Source: Athripsodes cinereus (lineage: Eukaryota > Arthropoda > Insecta > Trichoptera > Leptoceridae). From it: a DNA stretch of 64,000 nucleotides. The position numbers and the translations under genes are program-made. Position 1 is the stretch's first letter; each line of letters starts with the position of its first letter. The stretch spans positions 23,945,447 to 24,009,446 of the forward strand of contig OX388319.1 in assembly GCA_947579605.1 (NCBI GenBank), given 5' to 3'. Of the stretch, positions 1 to 12,475 are shown in pieces. Below the pieces are notes generated by a model that was not told where the DNA came from, made no database searches, and saw only the letters and a list, made by a program, of their open reading frames with translations.

Positions 1-164
1 CATTCTTTCAGAATATAAAGACGCCCTCTTCATCATCCATTCATTGAAATTTCTTGTCTGATAGTATCATTTTGTGTTACTCATGAACTTGTATGAGATG
101 GCAGTGCTACTCATGACAACATCTAAATACGATTTTAATCTTTTCGTAATCTTATATAATAATA

Positions 165-350
165 TAGAGAGCTACAATCCATTGGATTGATCTGCAACGA
201 GTTTAGATTTTCTTCTCCACTCCTCCCTATATTCAGCTAGTCTCTTTAATTCTACATACCTATATGCCACAGTTCATGTCCTCCTTCACTTGGTCTATAC
301 AGGTGTCTCTCGGTCGACCTAGACCATTTCCACCTTGAAAAAATACTTTG
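165..350 (-). pseudogene. Non-LTR RT C-terminal remnant (QVKEDM type), copy 1
   Basis: Minus-strand translation resembles GRPRDTCIDQVKEDMNCG, then ELKRLAEYREEWRRKSKL and DQSNG, a common LINE C-terminal ending. The same stretch recurs at 20812-21020. Confidence 0.6.
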
Positions 351-394
351 GGCGTCAGGTATTTGAATAAATATAAACATTTTGTAAATTAAAT

Positions 395-525
395 TGAGCG
401 ATGAGGTTTGCCACCCATCAAGAATGTCAAGGGGACACCTTTCATGTTTTTTTTATATGCTAGTCTACTTGCTTACCCACTTGTAGAATATGCCATGATG
501 ATTTAGTAGTGTATTTCATTTTAGA
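395..525 (+). repeat. SINE-like family A, degenerate copy
   Basis: The + strand reads AGCGATGAGGTTTGCCACCC, ATCAAGAATGTCAAGG and TTACCCACTTGTAGAATATG. A further scrap in the opposite orientation lies at 873-935 (CTCCTCGTGCCAATAAAATA). Confidence 0.55.
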
Positions 526-679
526 GATAAAATTGTGATTAAGGGGATGTCTTTGTCAGGTGGAGCCCTTCAAGCATACCGGGAGCCCTTTCATTGAAAA
601 AAATTGTATCATTGAGTCTGGATGATATAGGAGCTCAACTATTAAAACATCTAGATCTAGAGGAAAGTGATGGGAAATG

Positions 680-745
680 CTTAATGTAAGGTCAAACTGT
701 GAAGGGCTTACAAGAGCTTCTGCTCCCATCGTCAGACAAAAGTAA
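680..745. repeat. Repeat I fragment
   Basis: GGGCTTACAAGAGCTTCTGC then TCCCATCGTCAGACAAAAG, the reverse of the core seen at 53760-53800. Another fragment is at 1855-1940 (AGCCGGCTTTCAATAGCTTC, CGCTCCCATCATCAGAC). Confidence 0.5.
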
Positions 746-980
746 AACATTTTTTTGCATATTATCTTGTTTTATTAATAAACTATTAGCATGAACTTCC
801 ACCAAGAATCGTCGGTCGATAAATTTAACTTTACTTTAGTGAGAGACAACGATGATTGAATCACGCTTTTACCCACTAGCGGAGTGGTCTGTAACAAACA
901 TGTGGGTTGTCCTCCTCGTGCCAATAAAATATACAGTATTATGCTTAAGGAAATGTTGCAATATTATTTTTTTCATTGAT

Positions 981-1128
981 AGATAAGCTATGATTGTATA
1001 GAGTTTCATACGTTTTATTATTATGTATTATTGGATCATGGCATAGATAGACATAGATAAGCTATGATTGTATAGAGTTTCATACGTTTTATTATTATGT
1101 ATTATTGGATCATGGCATAGATAGACAT
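981..1128. repeat. 74-bp tandem duplication
   Basis: Two adjacent copies (981-1054 and 1055-1128) start AGATAAGCTATGATTGTATA and show no difference by eye. A recent slippage or unequal-exchange event. Confidence 0.93.
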
Positions 1129-1361
1129 TCGAATAGATAACGCAATATAATTTTGGCAACATACATATAAACACATAATATCATATCGCATTCACTATTA
1201 TAATTATATTATGTACATTTATGTGAAGCAGACGTCTAACTTACCTATGTACTTACTATGCATACTAGCATTTCAACTCTACTTTGTTGATGAAAAAAAA
1301 ACTCAAAAACTTACAAAAACAGTTGAAGACCTGTCCTTTTTTGAAAACTCGACGTTTATAC

Positions 1362-1731
1362 CAGGGATGTCGCGAATATTCGCATTCGCATCCGTAAATG
1401 CGGAGCTTCCGCATGTATTTAGACATCTGCATCCGCATCCGCATCCGCAATAATCAATGCGGATGATCATGCGGATGCGGATGTAAGAAAAGTTACGGCA
1501 ATATTAATTTTTATTACGTATAATGCTCCTATTTTAAATTTCATTTACTAATTGTAATTAGTTAAAATGTAAATAATTACTATATTATTATTTTAATTCT
1601 TAATTCATACACTTTTTTTAACATCTTAAACATCCGCATTCGCATCCGCATCCGCGGATGTGAGCTTACAAAAATCCGCATCCGCATTCACATCCGCGGA
1701 TGTGTAAAATTCGACATCCGCAACATCCCTA
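1362..1731. mobile_element. hAT-type MITE rich in TCCGCA repeats
   Basis: This 370-bp element is bounded by the 8-bp direct repeat GTTTATAC at 1354-1361 and 1732-1739. Its ends are CAGGGATGTCGCG and, reversed, TAGGGATGTTGCG. 8-bp duplications and CAGGG ends are hAT hallmarks. Both arms carry runs of the hexamer GCATCC/GGATGC, at 1380-1480 and 1630-1725, giving a long imperfect hairpin. It has no coding capacity. Confidence 0.85.
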
Positions 1732-2139
1732 GTTTATACTATTGAGAGCTGTAGGTGCATTGCAAATTTTACGTAGTGAATATTGACTACCGACGGCATT
1801 CGATGGAAGTCCATATTCAGTAAAAAAAATATATAACACTCATATTCAACACTTCCATGGTGACTTTATCAAAATCGCGAGCCGGCTTTCAATAGCTTCC
1901 GCTCCCATCATCAGACTAACGCAAAGTGGGCTGATGATGAGATAAGATAAAAGCTAAAAGCGTCACTGTAGGTATCGTCATGGGGGGTGTTAAATTAAAG
2001 TTTTCTCACAGATACATTATCGTACTCACATACTTTTCCGACAATTGAAAACCAGAACTCAGCGTACCAAGAATCTTGTTGTACATTTAAATAAATATAA
2101 AATGTATAATTTCTAGCGTAACTATTATTTATTAGTCAT

Positions 2140-2350
2140 CATCACCATCTCGCCCTTCAGCGCTCCTCTTGGCAAAACAGGGCAGAAATCAGGCTCCTCC
2201 ATTCAGAGTATATCTGCGATATTATCTGAGTCACCTCTTTCCGCGACATGACACGATATCGTTGTCATAGGAACGATGTATTCTGAAAGAGTGTCGTCCG
2301 GGTCGTTGGAGCCCTTATGGTCGCGAGAGAACAGTATTCTTTGTGGCAAA
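2140..2350 (-). pseudogene. Degenerate copy of the WLGHVLRM-type LINE fragment
   Basis: The + strand shares long stretches with 21140-21345, for example GCGCTCCTCTTGGCAAAACA against GCTCTCCTC-type sequence, GCTCCTCCATTCAGAGTATA and TATCGTTGTCATAGGAACGA. No useful frame remains. Confidence 0.65.
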
Positions 2351-3534
2351 CTATTTAACAGTAGTGTAGTCAAATTATAAACGCAATTCCTATATCTATC
2401 TATAAATACATAATATTAATAAATAGGTATGTATATTTTATACCAAATAATGATAAGGTCGTCGTGTTATCAGTTGGGCATACAATATGCACGAAATCTG
2501 CAATACAAAAAACTGTTACATACCTACGTACTTGTACTTACTACACTCACACATAGCTAGCTAAACCAAGTATGATGTGTATGTATCAGTGACGGAACTA
2601 TAAATTTTTAAATACTCATGCTATAGAATATTTAATTACGAATCCAACGACATATATATAACTTAATTTTAGTGAAAATGTGTTGAAACAAATATTCTTT
2701 CTTTGTATCCTATAAGATTACCTCAATGGATATTGGCTTATTTCTTTTAGTTTGATGATTGAAATCGAACCTTTATAATAAATTCGTTAACTCTTGAAGA
2801 GTTTTTTCAAAGGCAACATTCCTGTCAAATCTTTAACCATAACCACGAAGTTTGCCTTCTATCAGAGATACGACTGCCATCCTGATTTCAAGTCATTGAT
2901 ATATCGTGTTATCCAATACTCCAAAGTTGAATAGTTAAAATTTGCACATGGTAGAAATTATGACTATACCTTATGTATGTTAGATCTGTAGAAATTTTGT
3001 AACAAGGGGGAGAGGAAATTGACCTATCATTTTATTAATTTATCAAATGTGCCTGAAAAAACTTGCTTTTTATACTGTGTTTTCTTCCACTGCAGTTTTT
3101 TTTTATTGAGAGATCAAAAAATTAATTTCAATAATAGAAGTAATCAATTGTTTTTCTCAATACAATACATGCAAATCTTAAGGTATACTTATGTGTTTTA
3201 TATGTACGTATACGAGTATAGTGACGTGTCATTATCATTATGGCTAGCGGTGTTTTTTGCATGTATAGAAAGAACACCACTGGTAACTATTATAATGTAA
3301 TGCTATTAGAGTGAGTACGTAGATACCTACACTACACATATATAAATTTAATACATATAATTTATCCTCTTATCTTGCGTTATGTTAAGTTGCGTTATAT
3401 TTTATAATACTTTTTCTAGGCAAAGTTTGCAATAAGTAAAAAAAAATTAAGTTATTTAAATGTATGTAAGGAAACACAAATGGTTTGAAGTTAATAAATA
3501 AAACAGATGTTTTATAATAATTATTACCTTCTAT
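2351..3534. other. No gene seen
   Basis: AT-rich intergenic DNA. The open frame at 3019-3300 has no recognisable similarity and low-complexity composition; I take it as chance. Confidence 0.6.
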
Positions 3535-3710
3535 TCAACTTATTAGCGAGAGAGACGTCTTTCGCCCTGTTAGGACATTGTTAATCTGATCGACAATGTC
3601 CTAATGATCAGATTTACGTCCCGCTCGTCAAACAAACAAATAGTAGAATAAAACATTTGTTTTATTTATTTCGCTATGGAATTCTACTACCTAAACACCG
3701 ACACAGTAAA
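3535..3710. repeat. Foldback MITE, copy 1
   Basis: Contains GCGAGAGAGACGTCTTTCG and an inverted GACAATGTCCTAA pair. It ends AATTCTACTACCTAAACACC then GACACAG, matching the start of the copy at 6055. The internal arms have diverged. Confidence 0.65.
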
Positions 3711-4079
3711 TTTAGGTTTAAGTTTAACTACTTTTAATTATAATTGTGCGACCTGGTTTCGACTTACCAAGTCATTCTCAGACTCTAACGGGTGATCTGC
3801 ACTTTTCTGTGTCCGTGGACAATGTTTGACAATTCTGCCAATCTCACTGTCACAATATAAAGTTAACCAATACAGAAACATTTAATGTAAACCATAGAAG
3901 CAACCATTTTTTGGATCATCCATTTCAGATTAAGATCTCTAGTCTAAATAGTGCCTGAAGAATTTGGGTCAATACTAGTTCAACCAAGCTGCAACAAATG
4001 TTTAGCATATTTTAAATTAAGTTAGTTTAAATAAATTTGGAAATAACGCGCAGATAGTAAATAGACAATCGCTAAAGGT

Positions 4080-4216
4080 TATAATAATAATAACCAGACA
4101 TTTTTTTAATATGAGCCGTTTTGTGGAAAAACCACCACAAGGGCCCACTCAAGAATCATAACACCTCCTGAACAATGGGGTATTTAACTTTGCCATGAAC
4201 ACCTCCACACTCTCCA

Positions 4217-4313
<97 letters not shown>

Positions 4314-4815
4314 ATGGATGATTTTGTTTTAACACCGTTTAACAGTCCCTAAACCGTCTCAAGGACGCTTATTATTTTTATTTTACTATTATAAAATTTT
4401 AAAAACACTTTTGTCACAAATTTGATTAAAATTCGAGAATTTTATGTGAGTTCCAATTGAAGGCATTATTAATTGTCACAAATATTATTCACTGATTCAC
4501 ATTTTTAAATTTGAAATTTTTAACTAGTTTAAAAATAATAACACCCATAAATTTTACTTTATGAAACTGTTGAAACTAAAAAAAATGTATTAAAATTTTG
4601 TTAATTTGAACAATTTTAAGATAATAATAATTATTTAATTTTGAAAAATGAGACGTCAGAGGTTTCAGGCAGCTACTACCAGAGTTCGTAAATCATAGAA
4701 AATGTTGTTTCACAGCAACCAACCATACAGAAGGCACGATCAACATAGTTAGCCAGACCCCCTGTACACGGCACCACAAGTCCACTATTGACAGGGTCTA
4801 TGTTCTAAATAGGTA
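4080..4815 (-). repeat. LINE 3'-end repeat, copy 2, split by a microsatellite and about 350 bp of other DNA
   Basis: 4080-4215 matches 21466-21596 (GAAAAACCACCACAAGGGCC, CACCTCCTGAACAATGGGGT). 4668-4815 continues the match (AACATAGTTAGCCAGACC, GGCACCACAAGTCCACTATT). The intervening 4216-4667 holds the GAT microsatellite and unrelated AT-rich sequence. Confidence 0.6.
4215..4312. repeat. (GAT)n microsatellite
   Basis: About 97 bp of uninterrupted GAT/ATG triplets, roughly 32 units, ending at ATTATGGATG. Confidence 0.97.
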
Positions 4816-6054
4816 TATTATATTTAAGATTAGATCGATAGTATGACGTTTTGTTCTCTCTGCCTACTCCACTTGTGATGCAGCGTAACAGTATAATAGT
4901 TTATTACATTTGACAAAGAAAATAAATTAGATTTTTATACGTAAAGTTATCTATAATAAAAAATATATACATATAAAACATAAATAAACGGGAAATCATT
5001 GTTTAAGTGTTCACCAGAGAGAGGTCACAGTTCTTGGAATCATTTATTACTAGAGCACAAGTGTTTTTATTATTATAACTATTAAATATAAATAGAAAAA
5101 ATATATTTTATCAGTAAACATAATATTGTTTATTTATAAATTTTAGGTAATTTAGAAAGCAGATAAAAAGAAAACTTTGTCACTACACCGATGATGTACC
5201 TATACTTACCTATTTCTCATTCTGAATGTCAGAATTTCGGATTTATAATATTTTATTTTATTTTATTTATATACCTACCTACACGTCGTGGGCCTTTTAC
5301 ATTTTAATGAAACAGTTCAACAGACAACGCAAAACATATCGTCCCTCTTCTGACTAACTGTCGTATCTGACATTTCTGGCGAAATCGTGTTGTGATCACC
5401 AATGTGTATTTATATGTGCCCTGCATGTTCTCACTAAATATCACACCTGTAACTGTTACCGTTATCCTGGAATAGCTTTCTGATTCTTTGTCGTATTTAC
5501 GAATTATTTTAAATAAAATGTGTTGTATCTACTAATTCCTGAAAATTTCAACACAAAAATGATTCTGAGATATATTATAAGAATAGGTACAAATAAAATA
5601 ATTTTATATATTTATACTGTATCATATAACTAGGAGAGACGAAAATGTGCACGGCATAACACAAAAAAACGTTCTCCTGAACAATTTACATTTCGGCAAA
5701 AAGAGGGACGATGTAACAGCAACGCGATAATCACAAAATCAAGAGTACATTTTCGTATACATTTTGAGTAATTAAATAATATGAAACAGTCAATAAAACT
5801 TTGCAAAACAGAAGAATTCAATTGAAAACAATAATAGGTCTACATTAAATAAATTTCATTTAATATGTCAATACAAGCAAGCATGAATATGTCAAAAGAA
5901 ATAAAATAAGCAATTTTGAAAACAAAATTGAACATCAAAAGGGTAAAATGCATGATATAGTTATAAGGATAATAAGAATGTCAACAGGTGAGAATAATTA
6001 TAACGTATGAATTAAATTGCTTGAAAATAGAATGGAACAATTGACTGTGTCGGT
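4816..6054. other. No gene seen
   Basis: AT-rich DNA with no motif, repeat pair or credible frame that I can support. Confidence 0.6.
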
Positions 6055-6275
6055 GTTTAGGTAGTAGAATTGCATAGCGAAATAAATAAAACAAAACAAT
6101 GTTTAATTCTACTATTTGTTTATTGACGAGAGAGACATATTTCGGCTTGTTAGGACATTGTCAATCTTGAGATTAATTGAGATGAGATTGACAATGTCCT
6201 AACAAGACGAAAGACGTCTCTCTCGTCAAACAAACAAATAGTAAAATAAAATATCTGTATTATTTATTTGGCTCA
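6055..6275. repeat. Foldback MITE, copy 2 with strong hairpin
   Basis: Arms 6123-6168 and 6185-6229 are near-perfect reverse complements (TTGACGAGAGAGAC, then CTTGTTAGGACATTGTCAAT) around a 16-nt loop. The outer part GTCGGTGTTTAGGTAGTAGA is the reverse complement of the end of the 3535-3710 copy. Confidence 0.8.
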
Positions 6276-8029
6276 GAATGGAATAAAATATAACGATAAT
6301 GGAAAGATATCTAAAAAACTCCTCTAGATCTTGGTTGATGTTATCCAATCGCCTTTGCCTGCGTCTTCCAAATGGTCTTAAACTTAATCCTTCCCCTTTT
6401 CGCTGTAACAGAATATTTAGACATTCAGAAAGGGTAGCATACCTTACTTACTGCTGTATCGAAGGTGTTACTGGTCTTATTCGTAACTTTTTACAAATAT
6501 CTGCCTTTTAAAAGACTCGAAAATTTACAGCAAAGATTTTCAAAGAACCTATTTTTTCCCAGGACTCATAAAAATCAATCGTTTAAAACTTTGTAGATGA
6601 AAATACATACATACATACTGTGCAATGACTAAACGTAATATAAAAAAAAATTGATTTCAGTCCAAACAACAACTTCATTTACTAGATAAAAAGAAAAATA
6701 AAATTCACTTCTATGCAAACAAGACAAACGTTATCTGTTTTCCATCACATGCATGCATATTGTTGTTATTCCTTCCATACTTGCAGCATTGAATAAATAT
6801 AATAAAAAATGACTTATATAATATTACATATTATCAAAAGGAAAATATACTATGTCTGTTTATTTTTTTAATATGCCCGTTCAAAGTTTTTCGCAGTGTT
6901 AGACCGTGTCTTGCTAGATACCCGAATATTTATAATCAAAAATGGCATAATACAAATTAAGACGATTTGTTCATAATTTATCCACTGTCCGTCCAGTTCC
7001 ATTATTCAACAAGTCGCATATTTCGAAGTTTGATTTAATATTATAAGTTTTAAAATGTTATACTAAAACACTGTTTAATTTTCACGTATGGTTTTGTATT
7101 TAGTCAATTAATAATGCCTTAATGATTGCCGAGCGCTTTTGCCTATACCAAAATTACAAAAATGGCGATTTCTCGAATATAAAGACAATTTTGCTTTTTG
7201 AGTTTTGGAACTTGACAGTCGATATTATGACGGTTTAACCATAATTCGACATAAATTACTATCTCTCTGATATACCTAGAGATATTATTTAAGTAATAAT
7301 TATATGAAATTATAATGTTTGTTTAGTTTTGCCTATATACTGATAAGTGCTGTCATTTCAAGGCCGTAAACATTTTATTTTATCACATTACATATTAATT
7401 ATTAAAAATTAGATACACAATAAAATTTTAGCTTTCCCTACGAGGCAAATTGTAAAAATTAATATAAATCATAGAAATACTATGCAGAAATATTATATAC
7501 ATAACTATGCACTAGCTGTAGGGCAAAATAAGTTAAACGCTTAGTGGATAAATATGTGCTCTGAATATAGTTGCACATTGCACGTAGTCGGGTTGCGATT
7601 GGTCGTAGGCAAGCGTCACTTACTGAATATTCCATAGATATATTAAAAAACCATAGATTTTTATATATAATACATTGGTTTTGTATGGAATTCTGTGTAA
7701 AAAACAATAGCATGCGAGAAAATGCATATAATGATGTGCTAACTTCACGTCGTTTGCTGTCTACTAAATGTTTCACCTATGTATCTTTTTTCATATGTTA
7801 CTTTTAAAAACTGTATTCTATCTCTTTTTACGTGCACATTTTAAATATGCATTGAAGAAAACAGTATGAGGATGTCTCAGATGTGAGAAGTTTGTGAATG
7901 GTCTGGAATTATTATGTCATTGTATGTTATGTAAATGAACTAATGGACTAAAGAGGCGCAGATTTCAGACCCTCCAAGGCTCTATGGCTAGTATAAGTTT
8001 TAATCACTTTATATTTATCTATTTTTATC
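6276..8029. other. No gene seen
   Basis: Short open frames on both strands at 7480-7807 overlap each other and encode nothing recognisable. Otherwise featureless AT-rich sequence. Confidence 0.55.
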
Positions 8030-8280
8030 ATCCTATCCACCCTATACCAATAAGTGGGGTAGCCAGCAGACTTACGCGTAATAGACGTGTAAATTATCCT
8101 GTGTGTGCCAATAAAAATGAGCAAAAAAGACATTTGTGATGGGTGGCATACTTCATCATTGCTTAATTGAAGATGTTTAATGTAGGTATTATTTATGATG
8201 TTTTATAGCTTTTACAGTACACTCAAAAATTTACAAAAAAGAATGGAAACCTTATTCTTTGCCGGGAGTTCCATGGAACA
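8030..8280 (-). repeat. SINE-like family A copy
   Basis: The + strand shows AATAAGTGGGGTAGCCAGCA, GATGGGTGGCATACTTCATC and a degraded CTTTTACAGTACACTC segment, collinear with 10045-10290. Confidence 0.75.
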
Positions 8281-8494
8281 ATATAGAAGTAGGGAATAAT
8301 TGAAAGGGTGTATACAAAATATTTGTAAGCATCTTGATTCATACGAAAAAAAAAACTGTTTGTTTCGAGTTTCCCCGAACTTTTTCGTATAATAAAACAC
8401 GACACTCGTAGGTACTAACGGCCGATTCCATAAAAGATATAAAGTCTCTTTATATATTTTTTAAGTTTCTTTAACTTCCACGGGTTTTGTAAAA

Positions 8495-8608
8495 AAATAA
8501 GGTTCGAATCCGAAATTTAAGTTATAATTATATGTGTATAAGGTTGTATTTGGGTTTATAACAAAACCCAGATATATCTTTTTTATATAAAAAAAAAAAA
8601 AAAAAAAA
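8495..8608 (+). mobile_element. tRNA-derived SINE, copy 3, 3' part with poly(A)
   Basis: A B-box-like GGTTCGAATCC at about 8502 is followed by GTATAAGGTTGTATTTGGGT and AACCCAGATATATCTTTTTT, with a run of about 20 A at 8588-8608. The 5' part is missing or decayed. Confidence 0.75.
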
Positions 8609-9924
8609 TTTATAAACTCCTCAGAGGAATTGTTCATTTTCAACGCTCTTGAGCAATTCGCATCCATTGATTTCATAGCGATATTCATAAACATAAACCT
8701 GAGACGTAGTACCTACACATTCTTTCAGAATTCAGATTCTAAAATTAATTTTAACAAACAATATAGATGTTTTCTGTTTCACTTTATTATACTAATATTC
8801 CATTAATGTTTCACTCCCACTTATCGTAAGCGTACACCTATTTTTAATGCATTTGGAAGTTTCTTTTGTTTTGCATTTGGAAGGAATTTTCTCAACCAGT
8901 TGACAAGTCACCTTATGTAGGCCCTCCCAACCAAACTCAAAGCCATACAAAAGATACTCCACAATAAACCAATATATTAAATGTTTTATTAATTAATTAA
9001 GGTTTTATTTTAGTTTTGTTTTTATGTATATGAATCGATTATTGTAAAGAATAGTAAGACATAAATCGAAGAGCAATTTTCAATCCGTAAGAACCGTGAG
9101 TTAGTTTCATCCAATATCGGCTGAAATTCAAACTCAGTTGGTAGATTTTGCTTTTATATAGCCAGGCTTAGAACTAGTATCTAATCATCTATCTACATAT
9201 TGTCCTATAATAAATAAATAGATAAATTGAGGACCAATTTATTTTTCTATGCGACAATCTATTATTCTCTATTGAATTCTATATACCTAATACTCGTGAT
9301 AGGACAAAGACATTATTTATAAACTAATTTTATTTTATTAGCAATCATTCGCGACTATTCAAAGATAGTTTACTGATTGTTAGATCAATGGAAAGTGAAA
9401 TTAATTTATTCATAGCATAGACACAATAGAGACAGCAGAGCTTCTCTTGACACAATCTAAATACGATCTTAATCTACTCTTAATCTTAATCATACGACGC
9501 GCGAAGGGACTACGGTATAAAAATAAAACCGCGAGATCGGTATGACTAATAAAGTACCTACACACGAGCAAATAACAGTTTTTTCAAATCAATATTAGAA
9601 AAAACTGACTTATGAAAATGATAAAGAGTTAACAATTTAAAGAAAGTTTTTGTACGATCGATTATTCATGTAATTTCTTTTTAGCGCATCGTTCATTTAT
9701 TTTAATTATTATAATAAATTGATAATTAAATAGGTACCTACCTTATAATAATAATAATAATAAATGAAACGTACGTACGTCAAATAATACACATCATTTT
9801 ATTATTGAAGCAATGTTGTGTTGTCTAAATATGGATGAATATTCGACTATTTTCGAAACACAGAACCGGATTTCGACCTATTTTATTCATTATGAAAAGA
9901 TATGTATATACCCGCATCCTCTTG
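8609..9924. other. No gene seen
   Basis: AT-rich DNA. A 30-bp AAATACGATCTTAATC-type stretch at 9450 also occurs near 123, pointing to another old dispersed repeat. Confidence 0.5.
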
Positions 9925-10030
9925 GTATCCCCTACAAGTGGGATAAATTGCCAGTAGACTGACTGCATGCAATTAACTTATAAATTTTCCTCTCCGTGTC
10001 ATAAATGAATTGAAGATGTTCTTAGGTACT
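9925..10030 (-). repeat. SINE-like family A, degenerate copy
   Basis: The + strand reads TATCCCCTACAAGTGGGATA, CCAGTAGACTGACTGCATGC and TTTTCCTCTCCGTGTCATAA, adjacent to the better copy at 10045. Confidence 0.6.
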
Positions 10031-10044
10031 ACTACTACTATACT

Positions 10045-10290
10045 ACTATACCATCACGGCATATCCCACAAGTGGGGTAGCCAGCAGATCAGCTGCACGT
10101 AAGAAACATGCAAACTGTCCTCTTCGTGCCAATATAAAATCAAGACATTCAGGATGGGTGGCAAGCCTCATCGCTGAATTTAAGATGTAAAATGTCTTAT
10201 TTTTTTCGAACACCTGCCTTTTACAGGACACTCGAAAACTTACGCAGAAGAGTGGGAGACCAATTCTTTACCGGGTGCTCCACGGGATGT
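10045..10290 (-). repeat. SINE-like family A, best copy
   Basis: Minus strand: GTAAAGAATTGGTCTCCCAC, then CCTGTAAAAGGCAGGTGTTC, CACCCATCCTGAATGTCTTG and TTGGCACGAAGAGGACAG. It ends GGCTACCCCACTTGTGGGAT then ATGCCGTGATGGTATAG and a (TAG)n tail. The family is the most abundant repeat in the window. Its 3' end resembles that of the RTE-like fragments. Confidence 0.8.
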
Positions 10291-10343
10291 TCTTAGGTAT
10301 CCGTGATGTTTTATGAATGCCTAATACCTTTTACAGTAGGACA

Positions 10344-12475
10344 TTGAAGAGAGACCCACCTCACACCCGGATATTTCAGGAGTCATAGACTCCTATTTAT
10401 CTGCACATTCAAACCAAAATTGTCCTCACGGGCGGGCCATTGGGCAGGTCTGAAGGACCGACCGGCTAAAACCGCCGTCGTGGGAATCTTTTAAACTACA
10501 CTCTCTTCAATGCCCCTTTTGAAAGTATGTTTATTTTATTGAATAAAAAAAAAATACAAAATTAAATAAAAAAAGCATAAAACAGGACAAAATAAAGTAC
10601 AATTAATATAAGGTAGATAACATCGAGTAAATATGATATATAAAAATTGCTGAGTAACAAAAGCCGAAGTGAGGTGTCCAGAAACTTGTTATTTGGCGTT
10701 CAGAAGGCGCGAGCCCGAGAATCACCAGTGCCGAATGGTGTGAAAACATTAAACCCTCCCAAAAGGGACATACCTCCCAAACCTACTCTCCACCAAGGGA
10801 GACAGGACGATACAACGAGAAAACGAGTTCACTATCGCGCCAACGCCACAAAGGGCAAAAACCAACCCTAAGACTCTCCCGCGTCAGGCGGGGGTGAACC
10901 CGGCTGACGCAGAAGCTCCCAACGAGATACCCATACATCCACAAACACCAAAAATGCTTTAAGGTTCCTCGGGCATTGCAGAACCTCCCCAAACCAAATT
11001 GGTCTGGGAGTGCTCTCACTCATATCATCTATCATTGCATCTCTAGCATCATTCATCACGGAACACTCCCAAAGGATGTGCCCAGCATACTGCGCCCACA
11101 ACCCACAAACACACCACGGGTTCTCCGCTAGGCCAAGGTCATATAACCTGCCCTTTAGATCACCGTGTCCCGTCACAAGCTGGACGGCATGGTGATTGAG
11201 GGAAAGGAATCGCCTTTTCATTCTCTCACACACGTCAGGGAGAAAACTGTAGACCAATCTAGCAGTTCTCCCCCGATCCCACCTATCTTGCCAGACCTCC
11301 AAAGTTCTCTTTCGGATCATGCCGATTGCCCTACTGAGCCCTCTAGTCCCGGGCTCCGCATGAACGGAGATTCCGAGATGTTCAACATTGCCGTCAGCCT
11401 TGAGCTTACGCCTGGCTACACAATCTAAAATTTCTAAATCCGCGGGCAGCACACCAGCGATGACAGGAAGGCCATCGCTAGCGGCCGTTCTATACGCACC
11501 GGTGACGGCGAGCAGGGGGAGTCTCTGTCCCCTCAAGACCGCCGCGGACACAGAACCAACAGCAAGACGGTGCGACCAAACACGAGCACCATAAGTGACC
11601 TGAGCCACATACGTCGCCCGATAAATGGTACGCACAGTCCGCGCCTTAAGGCCCCAAGTACCACGACTGAGTCTGCGTAGAGTGTGAAATAACACTCCCG
11701 CTTTTTCGGCAGTCGCTCGCACGTGCGGAAGAAAGGTGAAGCCCCTGTCAAGGACAACCCCCAGGTATCGGACTTCATCGACAACCCTCACAGGATGCCC
11801 ATCCATCCGAAGCACCGGGTTCCTGCCCCTTCCCAGCACACCCTTCAACCACAGCGCGGAGGTCTTGCTCGGTGAGAAAACAAGCCTATTCACCCTGCCC
11901 CACGTCAAGATGCGATCTATCGCGATACTAAACTTGCTTTCGATCGCACTCCTCGTATCTCCGGAGAGTAAGAGAAGTGCATCATCGGCGTATGCAAAAA
12001 TTGTGCAACCAGGCGGCAGCTCCATCCTCAGAAGGTCATCAAATAGGACATTCCAAAGAAACGGTCCAAGGACCGATCCTTGTGGGCAGCCCATGCTGAC
12101 TTCCCTCTCAACTAAATGCACTGCGTGGTGAATTACCACAGACCTTTCGCTGAAGTAGCTGCAGACTATGTCATACAACCAGTGGGGACAGCCCCGTATC
12201 TTCAATTTGGCCAGGATAAGCGGCCACCACGCATTGTCAAACGCCCCAGCTATATCCAAGAAGACACCCAGTACATTCTTTTCTCGCCTTTCATCCTTCC
12301 ATTTCAGACAAGCTTCAATGGCATGCTCAGTAGAGAGACCCCGGCTAAAGCCAAACTGTTTAGAACTCCCTTGCGTCAGAGCCAGTCCAAGCCGGTTCCT
12401 CACCAAGATCTCGAGGATCTTGCCGAAGGAAGGCAGCAAGGTAATCGGTCCGTACGCCTTAACATAATCTGCACA
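10344..12475 (-). mobile_element. 5'-truncated R1-clade non-LTR retrotransposon
   Basis: The fragment covers the 3' part of ORF2 plus about 500 nt of 3' UTR (10344-10867). It is flanked by the same 15-mer, TTTTACAGTAGGACA, at 10329-10343 and 12476-12490, consistent with target-site duplication. The insertion fell in a SINE-like repeat copy, not in rDNA or telomeric repeats. Its GC content is visibly higher than the surroundings. Confidence 0.8.
10868..12475 (-). pseudogene. R1-clade ORF2 remnant: reverse transcriptase and C-terminal Cys-His motif
   Basis: The open frame enters at the 5' truncation (…AYGPITLLPSFGKILE) and runs more than 530 codons to a stop at 10868. RT motifs visible are FLDIAGAFD, MGCPQGSVLGP and the catalytic FAYADD. 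The thumb region follows (RYLGVVLDRGFTFLPHV), and near the C-terminus a C-x1-C-x7-H-x4-C motif (CVCGLWAQYAGHILWEC) as in R1-clade elements. The endonuclease and first RT motifs are missing, so this is a dead 5'-truncated copy although the remaining frame is uninterrupted. Confidence 0.88.

Noticed and set aside
3019..3300. 93-aa open frame
   Set aside because: Aromatic and hydrophobic low-complexity sequence typical of AT-rich chance frames; no similarity recognised.
7480..7807. Overlapping open frames on both strands
   Set aside because: No recognisable protein, low complexity, no splice or repeat context; chance frames.
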